From NCBI RefSeq assembly GCF_025949695.1, contig NZ_JAPDFL010000001.1:3227501-3291500 (forward strand): a DNA stretch of 64,000 nt, given 5' to 3'. Positions 34,316 to 43,673 of this stretch are shown one piece after another (the first letter of the stretch is position 1; each line of letters opens with the position of its first letter). The stretch is from Pararhodobacter zhoushanensis (lineage in GTDB: Bacteria; Pseudomonadota; Alphaproteobacteria; Rhodobacterales; Rhodobacteraceae). Position numbers and translations under genes: made by a program. Under the pieces are notes generated by a model, which was not told the DNA's origin, ran no database searches, and saw only the letters and a program-made list of their open reading frames with translations.

Positions 34316-35620
34316 TCAGTTCGTCGCCGGCTCTGCGCGCAGGGCCGAGACATCGGCGGCGGACACCGGGCCTGCGTCATTGGTCCAGCCCTGTCGCAGG
34401 AAACTGGCCAGCGTGGCGACCTCGTCATCCGACAAACGGTGCGCGAAGCCCGGCATGCGCAGCCGCGCGGGGCGTTCGGCGGTCGAGGGCAGTTCTCCGC
34501 CGTGCAGGATCATCGAGATCAGGCCGGTCGGGCTGTTGGCGGTGACCAGCGACGAGCCGTCCAGTTCCGGGAATACCTCATCCGCGCCGCGCCCGGTGAC
34601 AAAGTGGCAGGCACCACAATTGTCGAGGTACAGCCGTGGGCCCAGATCCATCGACGGGTCAGCCGACGTCAGCAGCTGTTCGGTGGCGGTTTCCGTCGGG
34701 GCCGCAGGAGCCTGTTCACCACTGTTGAGATGGACCAGATAGCCCGCCACAGCATCGAGATCCTCGTCACTGAGGAACTGCGTGGAATCGCGGATCACCA
34801 GCTGCATCTCGCCATTGACGGCGGAATGCGCGTTGCGGCCCGTCGCCAGGATCAGGCGGATGTCTTGCGCATTCCAGCCCCGGATCGCGCTGTTGGCACC
34901 GCGCAGGGCGGGTGCGGTCCAGCCTGCGATCTCGCCGCCCGACAGGAACGCGTCGTCCGCGCCGGTCAGCGCGGCTTGCGTCATGATCGGGCTGCGCGGC
35001 GTGTGACACGCACCGCAATGGCCCGGGCCGGTCACAAGGTACTCACCGCGCGCAAGCTCGGCGTCGCTGAGGGTGCTGGTGAAGCCCGGATCGCCCAGCG
35101 CCAGCCAGTTCCAGCCCCGCAACGCCCAGCGCTGGTTGAAAGGGAAAGACAGCTCGGTTTCCGGGGTCGGGTTGCGGACCGGGTCAAGTTCGTCGTGAAA
35201 ATACGCGTAAAGCGCGCGGATGTCTTCCTCGCTGAGCATGCGGTAATTTTCATACGGCATGGCAGGATAAAGATGCGTGCCATCACGGCGCAGGCCGTCC
35301 ACCAGTGCGGCGCGGAAATCGGCCAGCGTGTAATTGCCGATCCCGGTTTCGGGGTCTGGCGTGATGTTGGAGGAATAGATCGTGCCCAGCGGGCTCTCGA
35401 TGGGCCGTCCGCCCGCGAAGGGCACGCCGTCATCCGCCGTGTGACAGGCAGCGCAGTCAGCCAGCCGCATGGCGTATTCGCCCTGCCCTTCGGGCACCGT
35501 ATACGTCGCCGCAAGCGCGGTTTGCGGCTCGGTGCGCTGCACCGGGATGAAGATGAAGGCAATCAGCGCCACGACGCCGATGACCGCCAGAACGAGGATG
35601 AGACGCAGGAAGGTTTTCAT
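34316..35620 (-). CDS. Triheme membrane-bound cytochrome c, dehydrogenase subunit
   Basis: 434 residues. An uncleaved or signal-anchor N-terminal helix (about 5-26) is followed by three CXXCH heme sites: CAACH (56-60), CGACH (about 203) and CGACH (about 347). This is the size and layout of the cytochrome subunit of gluconate, sorbitol and alcohol dehydrogenases, passing electrons from the flavoprotein to ubiquinone or oxidase. ATG 35620 follows GGAGAGCATC. It is the last gene of the three-gene operon, ten bases after the GMC subunit. Confidence 0.9.
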   Translation of the reverse strand: MKTFLRLILVLAVIGVVALIAFIFIPVQRTEPQTALAATYTVPEGQGEYAMRLADCAACHTADDGVPFAGGRPIESPLGTIYSSNITPDPETGIGNYTLADFRAALVDGLRRDGTHLYPAMPYENYRMLSEEDIRALYAYFHDELDPVRNPTPETELSFPFNQRWALRGWNWLALGDPGFTSTLSDAELARGEYLVTGPGHCGACHTPRSPIMTQAALTGADDAFLSGGEIAGWTAPALRGANSAIRGWNAQDIRLILATGRNAHSAVNGEMQLVIRDSTQFLSDEDLDAVAGYLVHLNSGEQAPAAPTETATEQLLTSADPSMDLGPRLYLDNCGACHFVTGRGADEVFPELDGSSLVTANSPTGLISMILHGGELPSTAERPARLRMPGFAHRLSDDEVATLASFLRQGWTNDAGPVSAADVSALRAEPATN

Positions 35621-35630
35621 GATGCTCTCC

Positions 35631-37400
35631 TCACACCAGCGGCCGGGGGTTGGGCAGATAGTCGCGCCGGATCGCATCGGCGGCCCAATAGGCCAGCGCG
35701 CCGACCGCACCCGTGGGGTTGTACTGGATGTTCTGCGGGAAGGCCGAGGCCCCCATCACGAAGACATTGTGCTGGCCCCAGGTCTGCAGATAGCGGTTCA
35801 GGGACGAGGTTTCGCGGTCCTCGCCCATGATCGCGCCGCCGACATTGTGCGTGGTCTGATAGGGGCGCACGTCGTATTGCGCGCCCTCGCTTTTGTAGGA
35901 CGAACGCCAGCTGTCGGGCTGCATGGCTTCGGCAATCGGTTCGATCTTGGCGCGCATGAACTGCGTCATGCGGATGTCGTTGTCCTTCCAGTTGAAGGTC
36001 ATGCGCATCAGCGGGCGGCCATGGCGGTCGGTATAGGTAGGGTCGAGGTCCAGATAGCAGTCGCGGTAGGCCATGTTCGAGCCATGCGAGCCGATGGACA
36101 TCGAATGCCCGTACCAGTCACCGATCCCCTGTTTCCAGCCCGCGCCCCATGACGGCGTGCCCGCGGGAAGCGAGATGCCCCGGATCGGCTGCCCGTTCGA
36201 GATCCCGGCGGTGATATAGCTGCCGCCGATGAAGCCCTCGCGCGCAAAGTCGATCTGGTTGATGGCGTAATCGTCGATGGACACGCCGTTCGAGCCCGCA
36301 GCGGCGAAGGGGTTGAATTCGACATCGCGAAAGAACATCGAGGTGCCGCCGTTCATCTGATACGAATAGTTCTTGCCGGTGGTGCCGGTCTGCGTGACCG
36401 GATCCCACGGATCACCGATGCCCGAAAGCAGCATCAGGTGGACGTTGTGCAGCGAATATGCGGCAACGATGACCAGATCGGCGGGCTGAAACACCTCCTC
36501 CTGCGCGGCCTCGTCGAAATAGGTGACGCCGGTGGCGGTGGCGCGGTCTTCGGCCAGGTCGATCTTCAGCACTTCGGAATTCACCTTGTAGCTGAAATTC
36601 GGCATCCGCTTGAGCGCGTCCAGAACGCAGGTCTGCGGGCTGGATTTCGAGTAGTTCAAACAGCCGTACCGCTCACAGAACCCGCAGTAGTTACACGGGC
36701 CAAGCTGCATGCCGTATTCATTCGTGTAGGCTTGCGTTGCATTGGCAGCCGGGCGCGGGAACGGGTGCAGACCCATGGCGCGTGCCGCCTGCTCGAACAT
36801 CTGCGCATCGACGCCCTGTTTCATCGGCGGCATCGGAAATTCCCGGCTGCGCGGGGCCTCGAACGGGTTGCCCCCCGGCTGGATCTCGCCGTTCAGGTTA
36901 CCGGCTTTTCCGGCGATCCCGGCCATATACTCGAAACGGTCGAAATGCGGTTCCAGCTCGTCATAGCTGACGCCCCAGTCCTGAATGGTCATGCCCTCGG
37001 GGATGATGTCGGCGCCAAAGCTTTCCTCGACATAGGATCGCAGGCGGAACTCCTCGGCCATGGGACGCCATGTCTGGCCGTTCCAGTGGATGCCCGCGCC
37101 GCCGACGCCATCGCCGGGCAGGAACGACCCCAGACGGCGATAGGGTTGTGCGGTTTCGGTCAGCGAGCGGCGCACCGTCAGGGTGGAGTTGCGCGGCTTT
37201 TGCATGAAGCCCATCCGGATGCCGTATTTCAGCTCGTCAATCACGTTGGGATACTGGAAATCCGGCACCGTCTCGCGGTCTGGTCCGCGCTCGAGGGCAA
37301 GGATTTCAAGCCCTTCCTGCGCCAGTTCCATGCCAAGGATCGAGCCGGTCCAACCCAGCCCGATGATGACGACGTCTTTCTTGGGATCTGTGCGTGCCAT
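35631..37400 (-). CDS. GMC-family FAD dehydrogenase, large subunit
   Basis: 589 residues. N-terminal FAD dinucleotide fold VIIGLGWTGS with LALERG, then GMC elements including GGAGIHWNGQTWRP and the C-terminal THNVGGAIMG and NPTGAVGALAYWAAD with the catalytic-type His and Asn region. Four cysteines (236, 239, 242, 247; CNYCGFCERYGC) match the Fe-S-binding motif of FAD-dependent gluconate, glucose or fructose dehydrogenase large subunits. It oxidises a sugar acid, polyol or alcohol in the periplasm. No signal peptide of its own, so it is likely exported by hitch-hiking on the Tat-signal subunit upstream. Substrate unknown. Confidence 0.9.
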   Translation of the reverse strand: MARTDPKKDVVIIGLGWTGSILGMELAQEGLEILALERGPDRETVPDFQYPNVIDELKYGIRMGFMQKPRNSTLTVRRSLTETAQPYRRLGSFLPGDGVGGAGIHWNGQTWRPMAEEFRLRSYVEESFGADIIPEGMTIQDWGVSYDELEPHFDRFEYMAGIAGKAGNLNGEIQPGGNPFEAPRSREFPMPPMKQGVDAQMFEQAARAMGLHPFPRPAANATQAYTNEYGMQLGPCNYCGFCERYGCLNYSKSSPQTCVLDALKRMPNFSYKVNSEVLKIDLAEDRATATGVTYFDEAAQEEVFQPADLVIVAAYSLHNVHLMLLSGIGDPWDPVTQTGTTGKNYSYQMNGGTSMFFRDVEFNPFAAAGSNGVSIDDYAINQIDFAREGFIGGSYITAGISNGQPIRGISLPAGTPSWGAGWKQGIGDWYGHSMSIGSHGSNMAYRDCYLDLDPTYTDRHGRPLMRMTFNWKDNDIRMTQFMRAKIEPIAEAMQPDSWRSSYKSEGAQYDVRPYQTTHNVGGAIMGEDRETSSLNRYLQTWGQHNVFVMGASAFPQNIQYNPTGAVGALAYWAADAIRRDYLPNPRPLV

Positions 37401-37403
37401 GGT

Positions 37404-38099
37404 TCAGGCCCTCTCACCAGCGATGTTGACCGGGCCGAGCGGATACGCCTCATCCCGTCCCACCCATTCAAAGAAGCTGCCCCGCGCGCCGGGAAAGCCG
37501 ATATAGACCCAGGACGCCATCCCGGCATTGCCACCGTATTGCGGGTCGGAAAAATACCCCTCGCGGGTGTTTTGCAGCAGCAGATCCCAGAACTCGCGCA
37601 GTTCGGGGTCAAGCGGGACGCCGCCGTCGGACAGCGCGGTGATCGCGGCGTCCTGCGTTTCGGCGTCGAGATCGGCGAAGCTGGCGTTGTGGGTCTGCGC
37701 ACACCACGCGTCAAAGGCCGCGATCCCGCCGCGATAGATCTGCGCCGGGGTCAGCGGCGACTGCGGCCCGAGGAAGGGATCGGCTGCAGCGTTGAACGGC
37801 CCCTCCATGTAAAGATCAGCCGCGGTACCAAAGTCGCCCGCAAGCTGGCGGTCGATGAACACCGGGACGCGGGTTTCCAAGGCACCGGGGCCTTCACCGT
37901 CTTCGGGGATGATCCGGTCGGTCGCGGCCATGATGAAGGCGTATTCGGCGGCGGTGAAGTAGTCAGGCTGGTATTGATCCAGCGGCACTTCGCGTGCGGC
38001 CTGCGCGCGGGCGTGCATGGCAAAAACGCTCAGCGCGGCCCCCGCAGCGGTTCCGGCAAGGAAGGTGCGGCGGCTTGGTTTGGTAAAGTCTGGTGGCAT
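37404..38099 (-). CDS. Tat-exported small (gamma) dehydrogenase subunit
   Basis: 231 residues, gluconate 2-dehydrogenase subunit 3 family. A twin-arginine signal SRRTFLAG near residue 8-15 is followed by a hydrophobic stretch and a cleavage site at ARA. The mature part has FTAAEYAFIMAATDRIIPEDG, typical of the family. Its Tat signal would carry the folded FAD subunit across the membrane. ATG 38099 is chosen because the signal begins there; a start at 38132 is possible. Three bases separate it from the GMC gene. Confidence 0.88.
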   Translation of the reverse strand: MPPDFTKPSRRTFLAGTAAGAALSVFAMHARAQAAREVPLDQYQPDYFTAAEYAFIMAATDRIIPEDGEGPGALETRVPVFIDRQLAGDFGTAADLYMEGPFNAAADPFLGPQSPLTPAQIYRGGIAAFDAWCAQTHNASFADLDAETQDAAITALSDGGVPLDPELREFWDLLLQNTREGYFSDPQYGGNAGMASWVYIGFPGARGSFFEWVGRDEAYPLGPVNIAGERA

Positions 38100-38438
38100 G
38101 ACGGTGCGGCCCCTGTTGTGTTCCCGACGCATGATCTGGCTGTCAGGACAAACGCGCGTGGCGCGCTGCGGCACGAAGGGCCGGTGCGGTCGAGGCAGCC
38201 ACAGAGGCCGCATGCGCGCGAAATGCCCGCGCAGGGGCGGCCCTCATGGGGACTCAACCGGCGGGACGCGCAAGAGTTCCCATAATTGTGCAAAACATGC
38301 GGGGAACCCAAGGGGGCGACGGCCTGCGATACTGCGAAGAACCGCCCGCAACCCGCTGACTTTACGGCAATAAGCTGCCCGATCTTACCGACCGGGCCGC
38401 CTCATCAAAAGCCAGCGTGTCATGGCTATCGGATACTG
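38100..38438. other. Intergenic region without a supported gene
   Basis: Promoter region of the dehydrogenase operon lies here. Small open frames on both strands have no ribosome sites or recognisable products. No repeats seen. Confidence 0.45.
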
Positions 38439-40079
38439 TCAGGCACCAAAAACCTGCGTTCCCTCGAACCAAGTCTGACGCGGCTGCACCGCGCCCAGTT
38501 CCGCCGCCGTCAGTGTCTCGAGCGGCGCGTCCAGCACGATGAAATCCGCCGACAGACCGGGCCGCAACGCGCCGGTGGTTTGCTCAAGCCGCAGCGCCCG
38601 CGCGCCGTTCACGGTGAAAATCGGCAAAGCGCGGTCAAGCGCGATGGCCTGCTCCGCCCCGACATGGCCGGCAAACAGACCCGCCGGGTCGGCGCGCGTG
38701 ACCATGCCGGCAATCCCGGTCCAGGGGTTGGCATCGGGGGCGGCGGCGGGCCAGTCCGAGCCGTAGATCACCTCGGCCCCGGCATCGAGCAGACTGCGCA
38801 CCGGATGGCAGCTTTCGGCCCGCGCATCGCCCAACACGGCGCGCTGGCCGGGCGTGACGGGGTTGGGGAACCACAGCTTGGGGGACATCTCGGCCACCGC
38901 GCCCAGCGCGGCGAAGCGCGCAAGATCCTGCGGCCGGATGAAATTGGCATGCGCGATCTCATGGCGTAGCCCGCTGGCCCCGTTCGCGCGCCGCGCCGCT
39001 TCGATCGCGTCGAGCCCCGCCTGAATGGCGCGGTCCCCGACGGCGTGCATCTTGACGGTCAACCCTGCGGCATCCAGCGCCGTGACATCGGCATTCAGCC
39101 GCGCGGGCGGGACCAGCAGCATCGCCTCGGGGTCGTGCAACGCCGGATCTGTACCGGGATACGGATCGCAAAACGCAGCCGTTCTGGCCACCGGCACGCC
39201 ATCAAGGAACAATTTGGCAAACGCGGTGTGCAGATGCGGGCTGCGGTAGCGCGCCCGCAGGGCCGCGATGTCCTCCATCGGGACCCAATCGCCGGTGATC
39301 GCCGAAAACCGCGTCAGATGCGCGCCGACATGCAGGTTCAGCGTGCCCGCCAGATCGGCCTCGGCATAGGCCGCGAGTTCGGGCGCGAAGGCCATCGGCT
39401 CTTTGAAGCCGGTGATGCCCTGCGCGTGAAAGTACCCTGCCATATGCAGCACAGCTTGCGACAGTTGCGCGGCAGTCGGGGCGATTTGTGGATGAACCGG
39501 CGCCGTGGCCGCCTCGATCAGGATGCCGGTCGGCACGCCGCTGGCGTCGCGCTCGATCTCGCCCCCCGGGATTGCCGGGCTGTCGGGGCCAAAGCCGATA
39601 CGGCGCAGCCCCTCGGAGTTGAGCCACATGTTATGTTGCGACAGATCCTTCACGACGACCGGATGGTTCGGCGCGATCGCGTCCAGCAGGGCGCGCGGCA
39701 CGGCCCCCAGCGAGGGGCGCTCGAACGGACGCCACGGTCCGGCGACGATCCACTCGCCCGGCGGGGTCTGCGCCACGCGCGCGGCGATGCTGTCGAGCAG
39801 CAGGCGAAGCGATCCGCTGAGGCCGACATAGACCTCGAACAGATCGCGGCACGCCCCCCACAACCCGTGCGTATGGCTGTCGATCAGACCGGGCATCACC
39901 GCCCTGCCCCCCAGCCGCACGGTTTTTGTCCCCGGTCCGGCCAGCGCCTCGACCTCATGCGCCGGACCGACCGCGACCAGACGCCCGGCGCAGACCGCCA
40001 AGGCCTCGGCAAAGGGGCGCGCGGGGTCCATGGTGCGGATCCGGGCATCGGTCAGTATCAGCGTCGGGGTCTGGGTCAT
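38439..40079 (-). CDS. Amidohydrolase family 3 protein (YtcJ-like)
   Basis: 546 residues, metal-dependent hydrolase. The metal site begins with HxH in GLIDSHTHGLW; other ligands are in KMHAVGDRAI, HEIAHANF and YGSDWP. The YtcJ-like group acts on amides, carbamates or formamidines; the substrate is unknown. The ATG at 40079 overlaps the MarR stop (ATGA), so it is co-transcribed with that regulator and diverges from the TRAP-sulfatase operon. The shared regulator suggests that uptake, desulfation and hydrolysis serve one compound. Confidence 0.87.
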   Translation of the reverse strand: MTQTPTLILTDARIRTMDPARPFAEALAVCAGRLVAVGPAHEVEALAGPGTKTVRLGGRAVMPGLIDSHTHGLWGACRDLFEVYVGLSGSLRLLLDSIAARVAQTPPGEWIVAGPWRPFERPSLGAVPRALLDAIAPNHPVVVKDLSQHNMWLNSEGLRRIGFGPDSPAIPGGEIERDASGVPTGILIEAATAPVHPQIAPTAAQLSQAVLHMAGYFHAQGITGFKEPMAFAPELAAYAEADLAGTLNLHVGAHLTRFSAITGDWVPMEDIAALRARYRSPHLHTAFAKLFLDGVPVARTAAFCDPYPGTDPALHDPEAMLLVPPARLNADVTALDAAGLTVKMHAVGDRAIQAGLDAIEAARRANGASGLRHEIAHANFIRPQDLARFAALGAVAEMSPKLWFPNPVTPGQRAVLGDARAESCHPVRSLLDAGAEVIYGSDWPAAAPDANPWTGIAGMVTRADPAGLFAGHVGAEQAIALDRALPIFTVNGARALRLEQTTGALRPGLSADFIVLDAPLETLTAAELGAVQPRQTWFEGTQVFGA

Positions 40080-40552
40080 TCGGACGTTTCCTCGGTTACG
40101 GGCATGGTCAGCGGGAGTGGCGGCATGGCATCGACAACTTCGCGCAGGCGGTGGAGCATGCGGACCAGTTGCTCCAGCTCTTCGCGCCCATAGGCGTCTT
40201 CGATGTCGCGGTAGACCGCTTCCGAAATAACGCCGATACGGGCGAACAGCTCCTGGCCCTTGTCCGTCAGGGTCACCTTGCGACGGCGGCTGTCTTCGCC
40301 GGGCAGCACATCGACCAGATCGCGATCTTGCAGCGACTTGAGCAGCCGCGAGACCGAGGGCTGCAACAGCGCACAGCGCGTGGCGATGGTGCCGATGTCC
40401 AGCGCCTCGCCATCGCCGAGGGCACGAATCACCTGCCATTGCGGCGGCGTGAGACCGACAGCATGGGTGTGGACCTGAAACTTCTGTGCCGTTGCGGCGC
40501 GCGCGCGCGCCAGCGACAGCGGCAAAGCGGATTCAAAACCGCGCATTTTCAT
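40076..40552 (-). CDS. MarR family regulator (HpaR-like)
   Basis: 158 residues. Winged helix with LTPPQWQVIRALGDG, TIATRCALLQPSVSRLLKSL (recognition helix) and wing EDSRRRKVTLTDKG. The N-terminal RGFESALPLSLARAR resembles HpaR/HpcR repressors of aromatic catabolism. ATG 40552 has a perfect AAGGAGG eight bases upstream; longer frames cross the divergent promoter and are rejected. It probably binds the palindrome at 40654-40671 and controls both itself and the TRAP operon. Confidence 0.9.
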   Translation of the reverse strand: MKMRGFESALPLSLARARAATAQKFQVHTHAVGLTPPQWQVIRALGDGEALDIGTIATRCALLQPSVSRLLKSLQDRDLVDVLPGEDSRRRKVTLTDKGQELFARIGVISEAVYRDIEDAYGREELEQLVRMLHRLREVVDAMPPLPLTMPVTEETSE

Positions 40553-40653
40553 AGCCGTTGCCTCCTTGGCTTGCTTCTCATTCTTGCCCGGCATCGCGAT
40601 CTCCAACGCCATTCCTGAGGTGCCGATCATAGCACTTGACTTGTTCTTGGCTA

Positions 40654-40671
40654 TATATAACGTGTTATATA
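40654..40671. promoter_or_regulatory. Palindromic MarR operator in divergent promoter
   Basis: Perfect inverted repeat TATATAACGTGTTATATA, eight-base arms with GT at the centre, in the AT-rich gap between marR and the TRAP operon. Size and sequence fit MarR/HpaR operators. TTGACT at 40636-40641 and TTGTTC at 40641-40646 are candidate -35 boxes for the plus strand. Confidence 0.75.
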
Positions 40672-40721
40672 AATCAAGATCAACAGCCGCAGGAAGCGGT
40701 GCAACCCCACGGGAGACTTGC

Positions 40722-41744
40722 ATGAAACCCTTTAAGTACGGGACGTTAGCGGCTACGCTTTTGGCGTCCCAACCCGCCTTTGCGGACACCACCATCCTGT
40801 TCAACAACTTCCTGGGGTCGAATGACGCCTTGTGGACAGACGTCCTTGCCCCCTGGATCGGCGACATCGAAAGCGCCACCGAAGGACGCGTGACCTTCTC
40901 GGTTCCCGCAGCGTCGCTGGCGCCGCCGCCGGGCCTGCTGAACGCGGTTCAGCAAGGCGTGGTCGACGGCGCATTCCAGATGGTCGGTTTTCTGCGCGAG
41001 TCTCATCCTGAGCTTCAGTTGCCCCTGCTGCCGATGACCTATTTCGGCAATGAAGAGACCTCGGTTGCGCTGTGGCGCACCTATGAGCGCTACTTCGCCG
41101 GTCACAATGATCTGGAAGACGTGGTGCTGCTGGGGCTGGTCACCACACCGTCGGGCAGCTTCTTCAACATGGCACCTGAGCCGTTCGACAGCGTCGAGGA
41201 TCTGCAGAACGTCAAGATATGGTCCCTGCCCGGCGTCACCGCCGAGGCTCTGGCGGCGCTGGGCACCGTGGTAACCCCCGGACCGGCGGTGCGGATGTAT
41301 GAGGTGATCTCGGGCGGGGTGGTGGATGCGTTCTGCTGCATCAACTTCCAGTCGCTCGAAGTGTTCAACGTCGCGCAATACATCGGGTCGGTCACCGAAG
41401 TGCCCGGATCGCTCTTTGCGCCCGCCTTTGCCATCTTCGTGCGTCAGGATGTCTGGGACTCGATCGGCCCCGCCGATCAGGAGGCGATTCTGGCCGTTTC
41501 GGGCGAGTCTCTGGCGCATCGCGGCAGCTTTGGCGACGCCCCCGAAGCCGCAGCGCGCCAGCGGGCCCTTGATGCGGGCATTCCGGTGATCCAGGCCGAT
41601 GACAGCTTCACGCAGACCATGACCGACGCCTTTGCGCCGATCCGTCAGGAATGGATCGACTCTGTCGCGGCCCATGGCATCGACGGGGCCGAAGCGCTGG
41701 ACTTCTACCTGTCCGAACAAGCCAATGTCGTGACCGGGAACTGA
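40722..41744 (+). CDS. TRAP transporter substrate-binding protein, DctP family
   Basis: 340 residues. A signal peptide (about 1-22, ending AFA) precedes a DctP fold: DVLAPWIGDIESATEGRV, LPLLPMTYF, VKIWSLPGVTAEALAALG and YEVISGGVVDAFCC. The ATG at 40722 follows GGGAGACTTGC. It delivers an anionic or polar substrate to the DctQM permease encoded next. The usual carboxylate-binding Arg region is altered (KIWSLPG instead of KIRxxG), so the ligand may not be a simple carboxylate. Confidence 0.9.
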   Translation: MKPFKYGTLAATLLASQPAFADTTILFNNFLGSNDALWTDVLAPWIGDIESATEGRVTFSVPAASLAPPPGLLNAVQQGVVDGAFQMVGFLRESHPELQLPLLPMTYFGNEETSVALWRTYERYFAGHNDLEDVVLLGLVTTPSGSFFNMAPEPFDSVEDLQNVKIWSLPGVTAEALAALGTVVTPGPAVRMYEVISGGVVDAFCCINFQSLEVFNVAQYIGSVTEVPGSLFAPAFAIFVRQDVWDSIGPADQEAILAVSGESLAHRGSFGDAPEAAARQRALDAGIPVIQADDSFTQTMTDAFAPIRQEWIDSVAAHGIDGAEALDFYLSEQANVVTGN

Positions 41745-41747
41745 CCT

Positions 41748-42254
41748 ATGAAACGTTCATGGCGATGGGTCGAGGTCTTCCTGGAGATGGTGATCAGCCT
41801 GTGTCTTGTCGCCATGACCGCCCTGACGGTGATTGATGTGGCGGGCCGTTACTTTTTCGGCATGCCCCTGCAAGGCGCGTTTGAAATCTCGGAACTGCTT
41901 ATGGGGATGACCGTCTTTGCCTCGCTGCCGTTGGCGACGCGCTCGGAAAGCCACCTGACGATCGGGCTTTTCACCGATCAGCTCTACGGTCGCACGCGGC
42001 AGATCCACCGGATCACCATCCAGATCATCAGCTTCCTTGCGCTGGCCTTCATCGGCTGGCGCATGGGGATCCAGACCAGCATCTTCTACCACTCACAGAT
42101 TGCTACCGGCTCGTTGCGGCTGGCGCTTTGGCCGATTGCTGCGGTCATGTCGGCGCTTGGCTGGCTGTCGGCCCTGGTCGCGTTGGTCCTTGTGATCCGC
42201 GCGCTTGCCGGGCGCGATCTGGACACCAAACCCGCAAGAGGGACTCTCGAATGA
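41748..42254 (+). CDS. TRAP transporter small permease, DctQ family
   Basis: 168 residues with four transmembrane helices and the DctQ motif DVAGRYFFGMPLQGAFEISELLMG (in pieces). Starts three bases after the dctP-like stop and overlaps the large permease by four bases. Confidence 0.92.
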   Translation: MKRSWRWVEVFLEMVISLCLVAMTALTVIDVAGRYFFGMPLQGAFEISELLMGMTVFASLPLATRSESHLTIGLFTDQLYGRTRQIHRITIQIISFLALAFIGWRMGIQTSIFYHSQIATGSLRLALWPIAAVMSALGWLSALVALVLVIRALAGRDLDTKPARGTLE

Positions 42255-43609
42255 TCGTGTCGCTGATCGGCTTTGCCGTCCTTCTTCTGATGATCTTTGT
42301 CGGCGTCCCGCTGGGCTTTGCGCTGATGTTCGTCGGGGTCATCGGCTTTGCCTATGTCCGCGCCGATATGGTCGGACAGGCCCTGATGTCCTGGGGCGAC
42401 GGCGGCCTCGTCTTCAACATGCGTGCGATCAACGGCGCGCTCGTGATGACCGGCCAGCAGATGTACGATCAGGTCGCGTCTTACGGCATGACCGTGATCC
42501 CGCTGTTCGTGCTGATGGGGGCGTTCATTCACCGCAGCCAACTGGCGCAAGAGCTTTACGACGCCGCCAACGCCTTTCTGGGACACCGGCGCGGCGGGCT
42601 GGCGATGGGCACGGTTGCGGCCTGCGGCGGGTTTGCGGCGGTCTGCGGCTCGTCTCTGGCCACGGCGGCGACGATTTCCAAGGTCGCGATGCCCTCGATG
42701 CGGCGCTATGGCTATGACGACAGCCTGTCGACCGGGGTGATCGCGGCAGGCGGCACGCTGGGGATCATGATCCCGCCCTCGGTGCCGATGGTGATCTTTG
42801 GCCTGTTGTCCGAAACCGATGTGGCCAAACTGTTCATCGCGGGCATCATCCCCGGCCTGATCCTGATGGCTCTGTTCCTTGCCACCATCGCGATCCAGAC
42901 CTACCGCAATCCCGACATCGGCCCGCGCGGCGACAAGGTCGCCTGGCCCGAGCGGTTCCGGCTGTTGCTCAAGGTCTGGGGCGTGGTGGTGATCTTTGTC
43001 GTCATCATCGGCGGTATCTATTTCGGCATCTTCACCCCGACCGAGGCCGCCGGCATCGGTGTCGCCACCAGCTTTCTGTTCGCGGTCGCGCGCGGAAAAA
43101 TGGGGCTGCGCGAGCTGCGCGAAAGTCTGGTGGAAACCGGCATCACCACCGGCATGATCTTTGTCATCGCCTTCGGCGCGACGATCTTCTCGAACTTCGT
43201 CAATCTTGCCGGCTTCACCACCGCGATCTCGGAAGCGCTGATCGCGCTCGACGTCTCGCCCCTGCTCTTCGTCGCCGCGATCTGCGTCATCTATCTGATC
43301 ATGGGCTGTGTCTTTGACAGTCTGGCGATGCTCATCCTGACCGTGCCGATCTTTGCCGCGATCCTCAAACCGATGGGCGTGGACATGATCTGGTTCGGCA
43401 TCGTTGCGGTGATCGCGGTCGAGCTGGGACTGATCACGCCGCCGGTGGGGATCAACGTGCTGGTGGTCAAGTCGGCGGTGCCCGGGGTCAACATCTGGAC
43501 CGTGTTCCGCGGCGTGTGGCCCTTTGTGATCGCCATGGTGATCGCGCTGATCTTTGTGCTGCTGGTGCCGCAGACGGCGACCCTGCTGCCGGACCTCATG
43601 AACCGTTGA
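42251..43609 (+). CDS. TRAP transporter large permease, DctM family
   Basis: 452 residues, about 12-13 transmembrane helices. Conserved DctM features include VIPLFVLMGAFIHRS, GTVAACGGFAAVCGSSLATAATI (parts), GVIAAGGTLGIMIPPSVPM (parts) and the late PPVGINVLVV. It is the sodium-coupled transport subunit. ATGA overlap with DctQ supports the start at 42251. Confidence 0.93.
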   Translation: MIVSLIGFAVLLLMIFVGVPLGFALMFVGVIGFAYVRADMVGQALMSWGDGGLVFNMRAINGALVMTGQQMYDQVASYGMTVIPLFVLMGAFIHRSQLAQELYDAANAFLGHRRGGLAMGTVAACGGFAAVCGSSLATAATISKVAMPSMRRYGYDDSLSTGVIAAGGTLGIMIPPSVPMVIFGLLSETDVAKLFIAGIIPGLILMALFLATIAIQTYRNPDIGPRGDKVAWPERFRLLLKVWGVVVIFVVIIGGIYFGIFTPTEAAGIGVATSFLFAVARGKMGLRELRESLVETGITTGMIFVIAFGATIFSNFVNLAGFTTAISEALIALDVSPLLFVAAICVIYLIMGCVFDSLAMLILTVPIFAAILKPMGVDMIWFGIVAVIAVELGLITPPVGINVLVVKSAVPGVNIWTVFRGVWPFVIAMVIALIFVLLVPQTATLLPDLMNR

Positions 43610-43673
43610 GCCGACATTTCGCCTCGGCCCGACGCGGTATCGGTGGCCTGCCCTATTGAAACGGAGAGACGAC

